NCBI GenBank assembly: GCA_963718295.1
Contig: CAVQYV010000010.1
Location: forward strand, 1-64,000
Direction: 5' to 3'
Length of the DNA stretch: 64,000 nt
Origin: CAVQYV01 sp963718295 [NCBI: uncultured Methylomirabilota bacterium]
Lineage (GTDB): Bacteria; Methylomirabilota; Methylomirabilia; CAVQYV01
Shown: in pieces, positions 63,044 through 64,000 of the stretch
How positions within the stretch are numbered: the first letter of the stretch is position 1
How the letters are laid out: each line of letters starts with the position of its first letter
Position numbers and translations under genes: made by a program
Notes under the pieces: model-generated
What the model saw: only the letters and a program-made list of their open reading frames with translations
What the model was told of the DNA's origin: nothing
The model's database searches: none

Positions 63044-64000
63044 CTAACGCCCTCGCTCTTCCCATGTCGGCATGGGCCAGATGACCCTGGCTCTTGCAGG
63101 TCGGGCGCTCACGGGATAGAGAGGAATCTTCTCCCCCTTCTGGTTCTGGGTGATCATCCCATGGGAAAAGGTATTCTGACCCTGCCCATCGAACTTGATG
63201 CGGCTGAGGCCGCGAATGAGGGCCGGGCAGAAGACTTTGCCACCTGACTTTCTTTCGATTCGTTTGCAGCCCTTGGCCGTGATGTCAGTGGCCGCTATGG
63301 CATCCCGAATCTTGTCCCGGTTGCTCGATCCGGCGCGCTCCAGAATGTCTTTCACCAGGTACATCGAAGCGTATCCGACGGCGGTATAGGCGTTGAGTCC
63401 ATAGCCCAGCCTGGCCCTGACCTTCTCGTTGAGTTCCGGGTACCAGGGTTTTTGGGACGCCGCGATGTCCCAGTCGTCCTGCACGAACATATACTCTACT
63501 GCCTTCTGCGGGACCGCCTTGTAGAAAGCTGGATCCTCCGTCCCCGCTCCCACGGACCAGAGTCCATAAGGCAAGTAGAGCTTCTGTTCCATCTGTTGCT
63601 TGTTGAACAGGATATGATCGGGGGTATAGGAGGCGACGAGGAGGAGATCCGGCTTGGCTGCCTTGATCTTCAGGATCTGAGGGGTGAAGTCGGCAATTCC
63701 CGACACATAGGATTCCTCTAAGGCCAGCTTGCAGCCCATCTCCGGAAAGAACTTCTTGGCAAATTGGGCCGAGGAGCGGCCCCAGTCCGTCCCCTCGTAA
63801 AGCAGTGCGAAAGTCTTGGGCTTCTTCCCCGTTTCCTCCGAGAACTGCTTCGCGGCGGAATACATCTCTTTCAGGTCGTAGCTGGCCTTGTTGCAAACCC
63901 GGAAGACATACTTGAAGCCCCGCTCCGTGATCTCATCCTTGACCGCCTGGTTCACAATCCAGGGGCATTTGTACCTTTCGGCGATCTCGGTGGAGGGGAA
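63044..64000 (-). CDS. ABC transporter substrate-binding protein, branched-chain amino-acid type (partial)
   Basis: The frame is open to the window edge at 64000, so the N-terminus and signal peptide are missing; 318 codons remain. YVFRVCNKASYDLKEMYSAA, TFALLYEGTDWGRSSAQFAK (in part), PDLLLVASYTPDHILFNKQ and the NAYTAVGYASMYLVKDILER segment are those of LivK/Leu-Ile-Val-binding relatives (periplasmic-binding type I). The ligand may be an amino acid, amide or aromatic acid. Other transporter genes should lie beyond 64000. Confidence 0.85.
   Translation of the reverse strand, partial: FPSTEIAERYKCPWIVNQAVKDEITERGFKYVFRVCNKASYDLKEMYSAAKQFSEETGKKPKTFALLYEGTDWGRSSAQFAKKFFPEMGCKLALEESYVSGIADFTPQILKIKAAKPDLLLVASYTPDHILFNKQQMEQKLYLPYGLWSVGAGTEDPAFYKAVPQKAVEYMFVQDDWDIAASQKPWYPELNEKVRARLGYGLNAYTAVGYASMYLVKDILERAGSSNRDKIRDAIAATDITAKGCKRIERKSGGKVFCPALIRGLSRIKFDGQGQNTFSHGMITQNQKGEKIPLYPVSARPARARVIWPMPTWEERGR

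Overview
The window looks like a chromosomal segment of a Gram-negative anaerobe, most likely Desulfobacterota (former Deltaproteobacteria). This is inferred from gene content: TRAP and RND transporters, outer-membrane-type proteins, a pyrophosphate-type phosphofructokinase, DUF4416, GlnRS, and two genes that read best as selenoproteins. No rRNA or tRNA gene was recognised, so the lineage is an inference.

Layout. 1-3.7 kb: end of a histidine phosphatase, then a minus-strand cluster (alpha/beta hydrolase, zinc alcohol dehydrogenase, rhodanese, ArsS-like radical SAM). The last two carry in-frame TGA at a conserved Cys/Sec position, each followed by a SECIS-like hairpin. 3.9-6.8 kb: complete TRAP transporter. 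6.8-8.1 kb: two toxin-antitoxin loci, one with a truncated toxin, around an isochorismatase remnant. 8.1-16.1 kb: decayed accessory island with an IS630-type element next to an IS110 remnant, a broken secreted glycosidase-like gene, an intact IS256-type element, an ISL3 remnant, an FRG-domain remnant and an MNT/HEPN pair. 16.3-21.9 kb: minus-strand operon (N-acetyltransferase, DUF4416, two SDRs, phosphofructokinase, GATase-like/CysRS-tail fusion). 22-31.2 kb: complete pyrimidine operon pyrR-pyrB-pyrC-carA-carB-pyrK-pyrD behind a PyrR-type attenuator.

31.5-41.8 kb: two nearly identical 1.32 kb copies of an nhaD-type antiporter gene, the first frameshifted, flank a cyclophilin, a tandem riboswitch-like leader with a PEBP lipoprotein, a GyrI-like protein, an Nramp-like transporter and an MMPL exporter. 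42-46.8 kb: redox and regulatory genes (ArsR repressor, thioredoxin-fold protein, two FmdB-type zinc ribbons, Trx2, ECF sigma/anti-sigma, nitroreductase, SDR). 46.9-64 kb: PAC2 protein, K+ channel, two SurA-like parvulins sharing an upstream motif, RND pump, glnS, formamidase-like gene, DUF481 porin-like protein, COQ7-like diiron protein, pdxA and a partial ABC amino-acid binding protein.

Several otherwise well conserved genes, including the normally essential carB, are split by single-base indels, some in homopolymer runs. Part of the apparent pseudogenisation may therefore be consensus error; the island at 8-16 kb, with truncations and nested IS copies, looks truly decayed.
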